Shown here piece after piece: positions 7,445 through 14,886 of a stretch of 16,562 nucleotides of DNA. Both the position numbers and the translations under genes were made by a program. Position 1 is the stretch's first letter. Each line of letters begins with the position of its first letter. This DNA is from Acetobacteraceae bacterium. Lineage in GTDB: Bacteria; Pseudomonadota; Alphaproteobacteria; Acetobacterales; Acetobacteraceae. The notes below the pieces were generated by a model. It did not search any database, was not told the DNA's origin, and saw only the letters and a program-made list of their open reading frames with translations. Where the stretch lies: NCBI GenBank assembly GCA_947476855.1, contig CANJSR010000046.1, positions 1 through 16,562 of the forward strand. The letters are read 5' to 3'.

Positions 7445-8244
7445 GACGCGTCACCTTCTCGGCCGACGATTTCGGGCTGTCGGTCGCGGTCAATGAAGCG
7501 ATCGAGCGGGCGCATCGCGACGGTATCCTCGATGCCGCCAGCCTGATGGTCGCGGCCCCCGCCGCCGCCGACGCGGTGCGGCGTGCGCGCGCCCTGCCCG
7601 GCCTGCGGGTCGGGCTGCATCTGGTGGTGATCGAGGGGCCAGCCGTCCTGCCCCCCGCCGACATCCCCGATCTGGTAGATGCGGCGGGCCAGTTTCCGTC
7701 CGACCAGTTGGGGCTTGGCATCCGGTACTTCTTCCGCCCGGGCGTGCGTCGCCAACTGGCCGCCGAAATCCGAGCGCAGTTCCAGGCCTTCGCCGACACT
7801 GGCCTAACGCTCGATCACGCCAACGCGCACAAGCACATGCATCTGCACCCGACGGTCGGGCGGATGCTGCTGGATATCGGCCGGGAGTTCGGGCTGCCCG
7901 CCATCCGCGTGCCATCCGAACCGCCTGCGGTCATGGCAAGCTGCGGCACGCCGGTCGGGTTCGGGGATCGCGCGCTCTATGCCTGGACCGGCCTGCTCCG
8001 CCACCAGGCGCGGTCAGCCGGCGTCGCCACCAACGACCACTGCTTCGGACTGGCCTGGAGCGGCCACATGACCGCCGCCCGTGTCCGCGCGCTGCTCGGC
8101 CATCTGCCGGAGGGGCACAGCGAAATCTACTTCCACCCCGCCACCGGGCGCGACGCGACGATCGACCGACTCATGCCCACGTATGAGCATGAAGCGGAAT
8201 TCGCCACCCTGATGGATCGCGGCCTGCGGGACCTGGTTCAGTAG
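7441..8244 (+). CDS. hpnK: HpnK-type deacetylase (YdjC/ChbG family)
   Basis: This 267-residue protein belongs to the YdjC-like carbohydrate deacetylase family and best matches the hopanoid-associated HpnK branch. It begins [20 protein letters not shown], with the metal-binding D9-D10 pair. It continues with [14 protein letters not shown] (H60), [18 protein letters not shown] and [13 protein letters not shown] (D125, H130, H134). HpnK is known to deacetylate the N-acetylglucosaminyl bacteriohopanetetrol made by HpnI, on the way to hopanoids with a sugar-like head group. No hpnI or hpnJ is seen in the window, so the substrate is inferred from the family. It is translationally coupled to the PAP2 gene upstream. 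Its last seven bases overlap the end of the convergent flavoprotein gene. Confidence 0.85.
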   Translation: MRRVTFSADDFGLSVAVNEAIERAHRDGILDAASLMVAAPAAADAVRRARALPGLRVGLHLVVIEGPAVLPPADIPDLVDAAGQFPSDQLGLGIRYFFRPGVRRQLAAEIRAQFQAFADTGLTLDHANAHKHMHLHPTVGRMLLDIGREFGLPAIRVPSEPPAVMASCGTPVGFGDRALYAWTGLLRHQARSAGVATNDHCFGLAWSGHMTAARVRALLGHLPEGHSEIYFHPATGRDATIDRLMPTYEHEAEFATLMDRGLRDLVQ

Positions 8245-8870
8245 ATCGTGGTGCGAAGGCGCTCGGGGTACTCCCGGTCATACTGCACGCCACCCACCGT
8301 TCCGCCCGTGATGTCGGACAGGATCGTGCCGGTCGAGGGCAGGGCGGAGCGCGGGATCTGCTTTTCGCCGTTCCACAGCTCGGACCGCACCAGCGCCTTG
8401 GAGCACTGAAAGTAGACCCGCTCCGCCGTCACGACGATGACCGAGCGGGGGAAGGTGCCCTTGTATTCAAACCGGCCGATCAACGCCGGGTCGGTGGAGA
8501 TCACGGCGGTTCCGTTCACCCGCAGCGTCTCTCCGACGCCGGGGATCATGAACAGCAGCGCCACGCGCGGGTCGCGGATGATGTTCCGCAGGCTGTCGGC
8601 CCGGTTGTTGCCACGCCGGTCGGGGATCAGCAGGGTCTTGTCGTCCACCACATGGACAAAACCCGCCGGGTCGCCGCGCGGGGAGGTATCAAGCCCCTCG
8701 GGCCCCGCGGTCGCGAGGACCATGAAGGGGGAGGCCGCGATCATCGCCCGGTAATGCGGATGGAGGTAGTCGACTTCCTTGGCGATCGCGCCGCCGGAGG
8801 CTGTGCCATACAGTGCCTCCAGCGTCGCTTCGTCGCGGATCAGGTGCGTGTCGCCCGTGACTGCGTCCAT
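8238..8870 (-). CDS. PPOX-type FMN-dependent flavoprotein (MSMEG_1061-like)
   Basis: This 210-residue protein has the split-barrel flavin-binding fold of the pyridoxamine 5'-phosphate oxidase family. Its characteristic stretches are SPFMVLATAGPEGLDTSPRG, LLIPDRRGNNRADSLRNI, DPRVALLFMIPGVGETLRVNG and VYFQCSKALVRSELW. This pattern recalls the MSMEG_1061-like subgroup of PPOX proteins, whose substrates are mostly unknown; it is not a PdxH itself. The ATG at 8870 has AGGAG upstream. It follows the ppk2 stop by 16 bases and is likely co-transcribed with it. Its stop codon overlaps the hpnK 3' end by seven bases on the other strand. Confidence 0.88.
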   Translation of the reverse strand: MDAVTGDTHLIRDEATLEALYGTASGGAIAKEVDYLHPHYRAMIAASPFMVLATAGPEGLDTSPRGDPAGFVHVVDDKTLLIPDRRGNNRADSLRNIIRDPRVALLFMIPGVGETLRVNGTAVISTDPALIGRFEYKGTFPRSVIVVTAERVYFQCSKALVRSELWNGEKQIPRSALPSTGTILSDITGGTVGGVQYDREYPERLRTTIY

Positions 8871-8886
8871 CCCTTGTTCTCCTGCT

Positions 8887-9945
8887 CTATTCGTCTCCGC
8901 GTCCCCGTTTCAGGGCGGGGTGGACGGTCTTGCCGATGATGGACGCGTCCACGCCGATGACATGCGCCGAACTGCCCACGATCAGCGGATCGGGTCCGCT
9001 GACAATGTGCTTGTCCTTGGTGGGGTAAGGCAAGGTGGAGAGGAAATGTTGCAGCGCGTTCAGCCGAGCGCGCCGCTTGTCGTCGGATTTGACGATGGTC
9101 CAGGGGGCGTCGGCGGTGTCGGTGTGGAAGAACATCGCCTCCTTCGCCTCGGTGTACTCGTCCCATTTGTTCAGGGACGCGCGGTCGATCGGGGACAGTT
9201 TCCACTGCTTCAGCGGGTCGGTCTCCCGCTGCTCGAACCGCAGGCGCTGTTCTTCCTTGCTGACCGAGAACCAGTACTTGAACAGCCGCACGCCGGACCG
9301 GGCGAGCATCCGTTCCAGCTCCGGGCACTGGCGCATGAATTCCAGGTATTCCTGCGGGGTGCAGAAACCCATCACCCGCTCGACCCCGGCGCGGTTGTAC
9401 CAGGACCGGTCGAACAGCACGATTTCCCCGGCCGCCGGCAGATGCGCGATATAGCGCTGGAAGAACCACTGGGTCCGTTCCCGTTCGGTCGGCTTTTGCA
9501 GCGCGACGACGCGGGCGGTGCGGGGGTTCATATGCTCGGTGAAGCGCTTGATCGTGCCGCCCTTGCCGGCGGCGTCGCGGCCTTCGAACAGGACGATGAT
9601 CCGTTCGCCGGCATCCTCGATCCAACGTTGTGCCTTGAGCAACTCCCGCTGGAGTTCCAGCAGATGTTCCTCATATGGCGCGGCCCGCATGCGGCTGCGA
9701 TAGGGGTATTGCCCGGTTTCGAACAGGCGGCGGATGGCGGCGGGATCGTGCCGCATCGTCGCGAGGTGCTGGATGCTGGTCTGCGGCGGCTGCGCCATCG
9801 ATGCTGGGGGCGCCGGCGGGTCCGTCACCGGCTCCGCCGTGGTCACCTCGGCGGGTGCGATGGCAAGGTCGCCTCCGCCCGGTTCAGCGGGCGGGGCGGC
9901 CCCCTGACCATTGTCCTTACGCAGGTTCGTCACCGCCTTCTCCAT
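8887..9945 (-). CDS. ppk2: Polyphosphate kinase 2
   Basis: This PPK2-family enzyme transfers phosphate between polyphosphate and nucleotides, most often making ATP or GTP from NDP. The protein has 352 residues. The first 60 or so are a low-complexity Pro/Ala/Thr/Glu extension with no domain I recognise. The core has Walker A EGRDAAGKGG (K128), the lid-region TERERTQWFFQRYIAHLP, and Walker B VLFDRSWYNRAGVE (D179, R180), followed by YWFSVSKEEQRLRF and DPLKQWKLSPID. This single-core length fits class I (NDP-phosphorylating) PPK2, but the class is inferred. GGAG lies seven bases before the ATG. It is the first gene of a likely two-gene unit with the PPOX flavoprotein. Confidence 0.95.
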   Translation of the reverse strand: MEKAVTNLRKDNGQGAAPPAEPGGGDLAIAPAEVTTAEPVTDPPAPPASMAQPPQTSIQHLATMRHDPAAIRRLFETGQYPYRSRMRAAPYEEHLLELQRELLKAQRWIEDAGERIIVLFEGRDAAGKGGTIKRFTEHMNPRTARVVALQKPTERERTQWFFQRYIAHLPAAGEIVLFDRSWYNRAGVERVMGFCTPQEYLEFMRQCPELERMLARSGVRLFKYWFSVSKEEQRLRFEQRETDPLKQWKLSPIDRASLNKWDEYTEAKEAMFFHTDTADAPWTIVKSDDKRRARLNALQHFLSTLPYPTKDKHIVSGPDPLIVGSSAHVIGVDASIIGKTVHPALKRGRGDE

Positions 9946-10007
9946 GGGTCTTCTCCAGCCCGTCGTCGTTTCTAATACGACAACGCATCAATCAAGTCAT
10001 ACAACCT

Positions 10008-10036
10008 ATGGTAGTATAATGCGGGACGAATGGCAA
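10008..10036 (-). promoter_or_regulatory. Possible sigma-70-like promoter upstream of ppk2
   Basis: On the minus strand TTGCCA (10031-10036) and TACCAT (10008-10013) are separated by 17 bases, 5/6 and 4/6 matches to the housekeeping consensus. The stretch 9970-10020 is clearly richer in A and T than its surroundings. It is weak evidence, but suggests ppk2 can be transcribed separately from the small gene upstream. Confidence 0.25.
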
Positions 10037-10050
10037 TGGTCCAATTGGGG

Positions 10051-10347
10051 TCAGCGCGCGCCGGCGCGGTTCACGGGACCGCCCATGTTGGCGGTACCGG
10101 CCGGGCCGGCCCGCACGCCGACGCCAGGCGCGCCCGCGCCAGGTCCGGCAACGCCCGCGACACCCGGAGCGCCCACACCGGGGGCACCGACACCCGGGAC
10201 ACCGACGCCAGGCGCGGCGCGCAGGGCAACGCCCGGACGGGCGACGCACCCCTTCGGCACACCGACATACTGGCAATAGACAACGGCCTGAGCCGGCGCG
10301 GAAACCGCGAGAAGGGCCAAACCGGCGGTTACAAAAATAAGCTTCAT
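10051..10347 (-). CDS. Small secreted elastin-like Gly/Pro/Val-rich protein
   Basis: This 98-residue protein has a Sec-type signal peptide (MKLIFVTAGLALLAVSAPAQA, likely cut after A21). Next comes a short conserved-looking head, VVYCQYVGVPKGCVARPG, with C25 and C34 that could form a disulfide. The remaining 60 residues are almost only G, P, V and A in PGVGA-type steps (PGVGVPGVGAPGVGAPGV). The tail is GGPVNRAGAR. I recall similar 'YCxxVGVPKGC' proteins with variable PGVGA repeats in other alphaproteobacteria, but know no function. The composition resembles elastin- or collagen-like flexible proteins, suggesting a periplasmic or surface role. GGAG lies six bases before the ATG. It is divergent from gor and may be monocistronic. 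Confidence 0.8.
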   Translation of the reverse strand: MKLIFVTAGLALLAVSAPAQAVVYCQYVGVPKGCVARPGVALRAAPGVGVPGVGAPGVGAPGVAGVAGPGAGAPGVGVRAGPAGTANMGGPVNRAGAR

Positions 10348-10504
10348 GTGAAACTCCGACAGCGACCGGGTCAGGCCGGATGGCCGCCTCGGTATGGTTG
10401 CATTCTACGACTTCAGCGGTCCGCCCCGATATGCAATTCACGCGCCCTTGCCGCGTTCGTGCGGCGGAGACACATTGCGCCCGAAGCAAGACGAGGACGC
10501 GCGG

Positions 10505-11866
10505 ATGGACTTCGACCTTTTCGTGATCGGCGGCGGATCGGCTGGGGTGCGCTGCGCGCGCATCTCCGCTGGGCATGGCGCCCGGGTCGGCATCGCCGAG
10601 GAGCGCTTCTGGGGCGGCACCTGCGTCAACATCGGCTGCGTGCCGAAGAAGTTGCTGGTCCAGGCCGGGGAATACGGGTCCTGGGCGGATGACGCGGCGG
10701 GTTTCGGCTGGACCATCCAGAAGGGTCCGCATGACTGGAACAAGCTGATCGCGGCCAAGAACACCGAGATCGACCGGTTGCAGGGCATCTATCGCCGCCT
10801 GCTGGGCGGCGCCAACGCGACCATCTTCGACGGGCGCGCGGTCATGATCGATCCGCATACGATCGAGGTCGATGGCAAGCGCGTCACGGCCGAGAAGATC
10901 GTCATCGCCACCGGCGGCCATCCGGAGCGTCCGAAGATCCCGGGCGCCGAACTCGGCATCATCTCGGACGATGCGTTCTACCTGCCGACGATGCCGAAAA
11001 AGATCGCGATCGTCGGGTCCGGCTTCATCGCGGTCGAATTCGCCGGCATCTTCAACGCCCTGGGCGCGGAGGTACACCTGATCTACCGCCAGCCGCTGCC
11101 GCTGCGTGGCTTCGACCAGGACATGCGGGAAGGCCTGGCCGAGGCGCTGGCGATCAACGGCATCACCCTGCATCCCGGCTGCCTGCCGAAGAAGGTCGAG
11201 GCCCGGGGCGAGGGCCGCACCCTGACCTTCGGAGACAATGAAACGCTGGACTGCGACCTGGTGTTCTTCGCGACCGGCCGCCGGCCCTCCACCGCCGGGA
11301 TCGGGCTGGACAAGGCGGGCGTGGCGGTGGACGCGGGCGGGGCGGTGATCGTCAACGACTCGTTGCAGACATCCCAGCCGCATATCTACGCCATGGGCGA
11401 CGTGACCGACCGGGTGAACCTGACCCCCGTCGCGACGGCCGAGGGCCATGCCCTGGCCGATACGCTGTTCGGCAGGAACCCCCGCGGCGTGTCGTTGAAG
11501 AACATCCCGTCGGCGGTGTTCTCGACCCCGCCGATCTCGGTCGTCGGGCTGACCGAGGAGGAAGCCGCGGCCGAGGGGCCGGTCGATGTCTATGTTACGA
11601 AATTCACCCCGATGCGGCACACGCTGTCCGGGCGGGCGGGGCGCCGGACGACCATGAAGCTGGTCGTCGACCAGGCGACCCAGAAGGTCGTCGGCGCGCA
11701 TATGCTGGGAGAGGACGCGCCCGAGATTATCCAGGGCATCGCCATCGCCGTGGTGATGGGCGCCACCAAGCAGGACTTCGACCGCACGATCGGCATCCAC
11801 CCGACCGCGGCCGAGGAGTTCGTGACATTGCGGACCCGCACCCGCGTGGCGGGGGTGGCGGACTAG
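10505..11866 (+). CDS. gor: Glutathione-disulfide reductase
   Basis: This cytoplasmic FAD enzyme reduces oxidised glutathione with NADPH. The protein has 453 residues. The FAD-binding GGGSAG is at residues 9-14, and the redox pair C40/C45 lies in GGTCVNIGCVPKK. The NADPH-domain GSGFIAVEFAG is at 171-181. R195 and R201 in IYRQPLPLRGFD sit where E. coli Gor has its NADPH-selecting arginines. The FAD motif YAMGDVTDR and the catalytic H432/E437 pair in GIHPTAAEE complete the set. The NADPH arginines and the GFIAVEFA string favour glutathione reductase over lipoamide dehydrogenase. The ATG at 10505 begins right at the FAD strand (MDFDLFVIGGG) and has GAGGA upstream. An in-frame extension to 10394 has no family similarity. 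Confidence 0.94.
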   Translation: MDFDLFVIGGGSAGVRCARISAGHGARVGIAEERFWGGTCVNIGCVPKKLLVQAGEYGSWADDAAGFGWTIQKGPHDWNKLIAAKNTEIDRLQGIYRRLLGGANATIFDGRAVMIDPHTIEVDGKRVTAEKIVIATGGHPERPKIPGAELGIISDDAFYLPTMPKKIAIVGSGFIAVEFAGIFNALGAEVHLIYRQPLPLRGFDQDMREGLAEALAINGITLHPGCLPKKVEARGEGRTLTFGDNETLDCDLVFFATGRRPSTAGIGLDKAGVAVDAGGAVIVNDSLQTSQPHIYAMGDVTDRVNLTPVATAEGHALADTLFGRNPRGVSLKNIPSAVFSTPPISVVGLTEEEAAAEGPVDVYVTKFTPMRHTLSGRAGRRTTMKLVVDQATQKVVGAHMLGEDAPEIIQGIAIAVVMGATKQDFDRTIGIHPTAAEEFVTLRTRTRVAGVAD

Positions 11867-11926
11867 CGTCGGCGTTGACTCGTACCGGCGTTGGAATTAC
11901 CTGCGTCGGATCGTCTTGAGGGTGCC

Positions 11927-12604
11927 ATGCGCCAACTTTACCGTCGCTTTCCGTTCCTCGCCGGCCTCGCCACCACCCTGCTCAGCACCACGGCGCACGC
12001 CAACCTGCTGGTGAATGGCGGGTTCGAGGACCCGCCGCTGACCAGCGTCTATGCCGCCTATGATCATGGCCAGTCGATCGGCGGTTGGCTTGTGTTTGGG
12101 ACCGGGCAGCCGACCGCCGCGCAATTGACGCTCAGGGCGGATTATCAGGAATACGCGGGCACGCTGTCTTTCTCGCCGCATGGCGGATTGGTGTCCCTGG
12201 ACATGACCGGCTCGGGGAATCTCGGCGCCAATGGCGTGACCCAGACGATCGCTACGACGGCGGGTGCGGCCATGGCGCTGTCATTCTGGGTCGGAAACCA
12301 GGATGCCGCGTTCGGTGGCTACATGCTGCCCAGCGCGGTCGAGGTATTCGTCAATTCGGTATCGGTCGGTGTGTTCAGCAATGCCGACAACAGCCCCGCC
12401 GATGTGAACTGGAAACAGTTCCAGGTCGGGTTCGTCGCGGCCACGCCCAGCACCACGATCGCCTTCGTCAACGCCACGCCGTCCGGCGACAACATGGCCG
12501 GGCTGGATGACGTTGTCCTGACCGCGATCCCCGAGCCGACGACGGCGCTGCTGCTGGGACTGGCCCTGGCTGGCCTTGTTCCGTTGCACCGCCGCACACG
12601 CTGA
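11927..12604 (+). CDS. PEP-CTERM sorting-domain exported protein
   Basis: This 225-residue protein has a signal peptide (AGLATTLLSTTAHA, likely cut after A25). The mature start NLLVNGGFEDP is typical of DUF642-like or carbohydrate-binding beta-sandwich proteins of this class. The C-terminus is a clear PEP-CTERM signal: IPEP at 201-204, a hydrophobic segment LLLGLALAGLVPL and a basic HRRTR tail. By family it should be processed by an exosortase and placed in the envelope or exopolysaccharide matrix. No exosortase is visible here, so one must be elsewhere if the signal works. The ATG at 11927 has GAGGG close upstream; a longer frame from 11891 would precede the signal peptide with unrelated residues. 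Confidence 0.88.
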   Translation: MRQLYRRFPFLAGLATTLLSTTAHANLLVNGGFEDPPLTSVYAAYDHGQSIGGWLVFGTGQPTAAQLTLRADYQEYAGTLSFSPHGGLVSLDMTGSGNLGANGVTQTIATTAGAAMALSFWVGNQDAAFGGYMLPSAVEVFVNSVSVGVFSNADNSPADVNWKQFQVGFVAATPSTTIAFVNATPSGDNMAGLDDVVLTAIPEPTTALLLGLALAGLVPLHRRTR

Positions 12605-12686
12605 CGGTCCCGCGCCCAGGCCGGATTTGAGTCTGCCTCAAGACAGGGTAGCGTGTCGGCAACCTTAGCTGTGGGAGTACGCATCC

Positions 12687-13730
12687 ATGACCGAATCCTT
12701 GACGCGTCGGCAGGCCGTGATCGGCCTCGGCGCCGCCGGCTTTGTCGTAGCCGGCGCGCGTGACGCGCGGGCCGACCTCAAGGCGCTGGAGGCGTCCGCC
12801 ACCAAGGAAGGCGCGGTCACCTGGTACACCGGCCAGGTCGACGCCGAAAAAGCCGAGAAGCTCGGCAAGGCCTTCACCGCGCGCTATCCGGGCATCCGGG
12901 TCTCGGTGATCCGCACCACCGGCCAGGTCGCCTATCAGCGGCTGCTGCTGGAGATCAAGAACAAGACGCCGCAATGCGACATGTTCAGCACCACCGACAT
13001 CTCCCACATGCCGGCGCTGAGGGAACGCAACGAACTGCTGGGCTACACCCCCACCACGGCCGAAGGCCTGGTCCCCGCCTTCAAGACCCTGTCCGATCCG
13101 GGCTGGTGGTACGTCACCAACGCCAGCCGCTATTTCATCATGTACAACACCAACAAGATCAAACCCGAGGACGCGCCGAAGAAGTGGACCGACCTGCTGC
13201 TGCCCCAGTACAAGGGCAAGGTCGCGGTCGGCCATCCGGCCTTCTCGGGCTGCACCGGCGCCTGGGCGCTGTCGCTCAAGAAGGTCTACGGGTGGGAGTT
13301 CTTCGAGAAGCTCGCCAAGAACAACCCCCGCGTCGGCCGGTCGGCGATCGACCCGGTGACCCTCATGAGCGCGGGGGAGGCCGTGATCGGCCCGGCCTCG
13401 GCCAACACCGCCTATCAGGCGCTGGACAAGGGCAATCCGGTGCAGGTCGTCCACCCCGAGGACGGGCTGGTCGTCTGCGTCACCCCCTCCGGCATTCCCG
13501 TCAACGCCCCGCATCCGAACGCGGCGAAGCTGTTCATGGAATGGCTGCTGAACGAGGAATACTCCCGCATGATGGCGGTGGACGGCACCGAGCCGATCCG
13601 CGCCGGCGTGCCGCCGCGTCCCGGCGTCCCGCTGCTGTCCTCGCAGAAGGTGATTCCGCTGACGCCGGCGGAAATCCGCAAGGGCGTGCCCGAACTGGTC
13701 GAGCAATGGCGCGATACGTTCGGTAGCTAA
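12687..13730 (+). CDS. ABC transporter solute-binding protein, first tandem copy
   Basis: This 347-residue periplasmic binding protein is of the COG1840 (ferric/phosphonate-like) type. A twin-arginine signal is visible: TRRQAVIGLGAAG at residues 6-18, with likely cleavage after A29 (ARA). The mature part has KEGAVTWYTGQVD, AFTARYPGIRV, CDMFSTTDISHMPAL, VGHPAFSGCTGAW and AAKLFMEWLLNEEYS, all usual in this family. The adjacent tyrosine pair that binds iron in FbpA proteins is not seen, so ferric ion is not a safe guess; the ligand is unknown. GGGAG precedes the ATG. It heads a probable operon with a paralogue and a two-domain permease. The two binding proteins are roughly half identical by eye. 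Confidence 0.92.
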   Translation: MTESLTRRQAVIGLGAAGFVVAGARDARADLKALEASATKEGAVTWYTGQVDAEKAEKLGKAFTARYPGIRVSVIRTTGQVAYQRLLLEIKNKTPQCDMFSTTDISHMPALRERNELLGYTPTTAEGLVPAFKTLSDPGWWYVTNASRYFIMYNTNKIKPEDAPKKWTDLLLPQYKGKVAVGHPAFSGCTGAWALSLKKVYGWEFFEKLAKNNPRVGRSAIDPVTLMSAGEAVIGPASANTAYQALDKGNPVQVVHPEDGLVVCVTPSGIPVNAPHPNAAKLFMEWLLNEEYSRMMAVDGTEPIRAGVPPRPGVPLLSSQKVIPLTPAEIRKGVPELVEQWRDTFGS

Positions 13731-13743
13731 AACAGTTCCGGCA

Positions 13744-13782
13744 CACGGGCCGCCCCGGTCTGGCCGACCGGTGTGGCCCGTG
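13744..13782 (+). other. Strong nested hairpin between the two binding-protein genes
   Basis: An 8-bp perfect outer stem (CACGGGCC / GGCCCGTG), a 3x3 internal loop and a 6-bp inner stem (CCGGTC / GACCGG) enclose a 5-base loop TGGCC. No T-tract follows, so it is not a standard terminator. It lies 14 bases after the first stop codon and 29 bases before the next ATG, a position typical of intercistronic RNA-stabilising structures. Confidence 0.6.
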
Positions 13783-13811
13783 CGACAACGGGCGGACGGG
13801 GGAAAAACACC

Positions 13812-14843
13812 ATGTCTTTACAGATCACGCGGCGATCCGCGGTCGGCGGCCTCGCGGCCGCGTCCCTGGCCGGTCGGTCCGCCCACGCCAACGACGCGGC
13901 GCTGGTGGAAGCCGCCCGCAAGGAAGGCTCGGTCACCTGGTACATCGCCCAGGTCGACTCCGAGACCGCCGAACGGATGGGACGCGCCTTCACCGCGCGG
14001 TATCCGGGGATCAAGGTCTCGGTCATCCGCACCACCGGACAGGTCGCGTTCGAGCGTTTGTCGCAGGACCTGAAGAACAGCGCCCCGCAATGCGACGTGT
14101 TCAGCACCACCGACGTGGGCCACATCCCGGCCCTGAAACGCCGCAACGTCCTGGCGGACTTCGTGCCCGCGGACGCCGGCCTGATCAGCCCCGCCTTCCG
14201 GGGCCTGGAAGATCCCGGCTACTCCTACCCCACGACCTCCACCTTGATGCTGATGATCGTCAACACGGCCAAGGTGAAGCCGGAGGAAGCGCCGAAAGCC
14301 TGGTCCGACCTGCTCGATCCCAAGTGGAAGGGCAGGGCGGCGTTCGGACATCCGGGCTTCAGCGGCTATGTCGGCGTCTGGACCGTGCAGATGCGGAAAC
14401 TCTACGGCTGGCAGTGGTTTGAGAAACTGGCCGCCAACCGCCCCCGAGTCGGCCGCTCGGGCAACGACCCGATCTCCCTGCTGAACGCGGGGGAATGCGT
14501 CGTCGGGCTGGGGCCCTTGTCCACCGCGCTCGCCTCCGCCGCCCGCGGCAACCCGATCGGGGTCATCTATCCGACCGACGGCTCGGTCGTCTGCGTCGGA
14601 CCCTCGGCCGTGATGGCCAACGCCCCGCGCCCCAACGCCGCCCGCCTGTTCGCGAACTGGCTGCTGAGCGAGGAGTTCGCCCGCCTCTGCCTTGACCAGA
14701 AGATCGACCCGGCGCGCGGTGGTATGCCGCCGATCGAGGGCGCGAAGCCCCTGACCGACGTCAACCTGCTACGCCTCGGCACGGACGAACTGGTGAAATC
14801 CGTCCCGGAAGTGATCGAGCAATGGCGGGAGACCTTCGTGTGA
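13812..14843 (+). CDS. ABC transporter solute-binding protein, second tandem copy
   Basis: This 343-residue paralogue of the preceding gene also has a twin-arginine signal (TRRSAVGGLAAAS, residues 6-18, cleavage after A26 in AHA). Shared blocks include KEGSVTWY, AFTARYPGIKVSVIRTTGQVA, PQCDVFSTTD, NPRVGRS/RPRVGRS and the C-terminal EVIEQWRETF. It differs most around residues 135-150 (TSTLMLMIVNTAKV against NASRYFIMYNTNKI) and in the GLGPLSTALASAARG segment, both likely near the ligand pocket. A different ligand or affinity is therefore possible. The ATG at 13812 follows a GGGGGA site; an in-frame GTG at 13773 lies inside a hairpin and would spoil the Tat signal. It precedes the permease gene by 43 bases. 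Confidence 0.92.
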   Translation: MSLQITRRSAVGGLAAASLAGRSAHANDAALVEAARKEGSVTWYIAQVDSETAERMGRAFTARYPGIKVSVIRTTGQVAFERLSQDLKNSAPQCDVFSTTDVGHIPALKRRNVLADFVPADAGLISPAFRGLEDPGYSYPTTSTLMLMIVNTAKVKPEEAPKAWSDLLDPKWKGRAAFGHPGFSGYVGVWTVQMRKLYGWQWFEKLAANRPRVGRSGNDPISLLNAGECVVGLGPLSTALASAARGNPIGVIYPTDGSVVCVGPSAVMANAPRPNAARLFANWLLSEEFARLCLDQKIDPARGGMPPIEGAKPLTDVNLLRLGTDELVKSVPEVIEQWRETFV

Positions 14844-14886
14844 CGCAGAACGCATCCCGGTCCTTCACCCCAACCCGGCATCCCGC

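Noticed and set aside
10015..10020. A perfect TATAAT on the plus strand
   Set aside because: No acceptable -35 element lies 16-18 bases upstream and no plus-strand gene starts for nearly 500 bases.
10394..10504. N-terminal extension of glutathione reductase
   Set aside because: The FAD-binding strand starts right after the ATG at 10505, the usual N-terminus of this family; the extension shows no targeting signal or similarity.
9992..11800. A 602-residue minus-strand open frame opposite gor and across the small secreted protein gene
   Set aside because: gor is complete with all catalytic motifs on the plus strand. The opposite translation shows no domain.
12627..12641. Small inverted repeat TTGAG/CTCAA upstream of the first binding-protein gene as an operator
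   Set aside because: Five-base arms are too short to distinguish from chance and match no regulator site I can name.
12468..13706. A 412-residue minus-strand open frame opposite the first binding-protein gene
   Set aside because: Shadow of the conserved solute-binding protein; a similar shadow lies opposite the second copy, as expected from shared codon bias.
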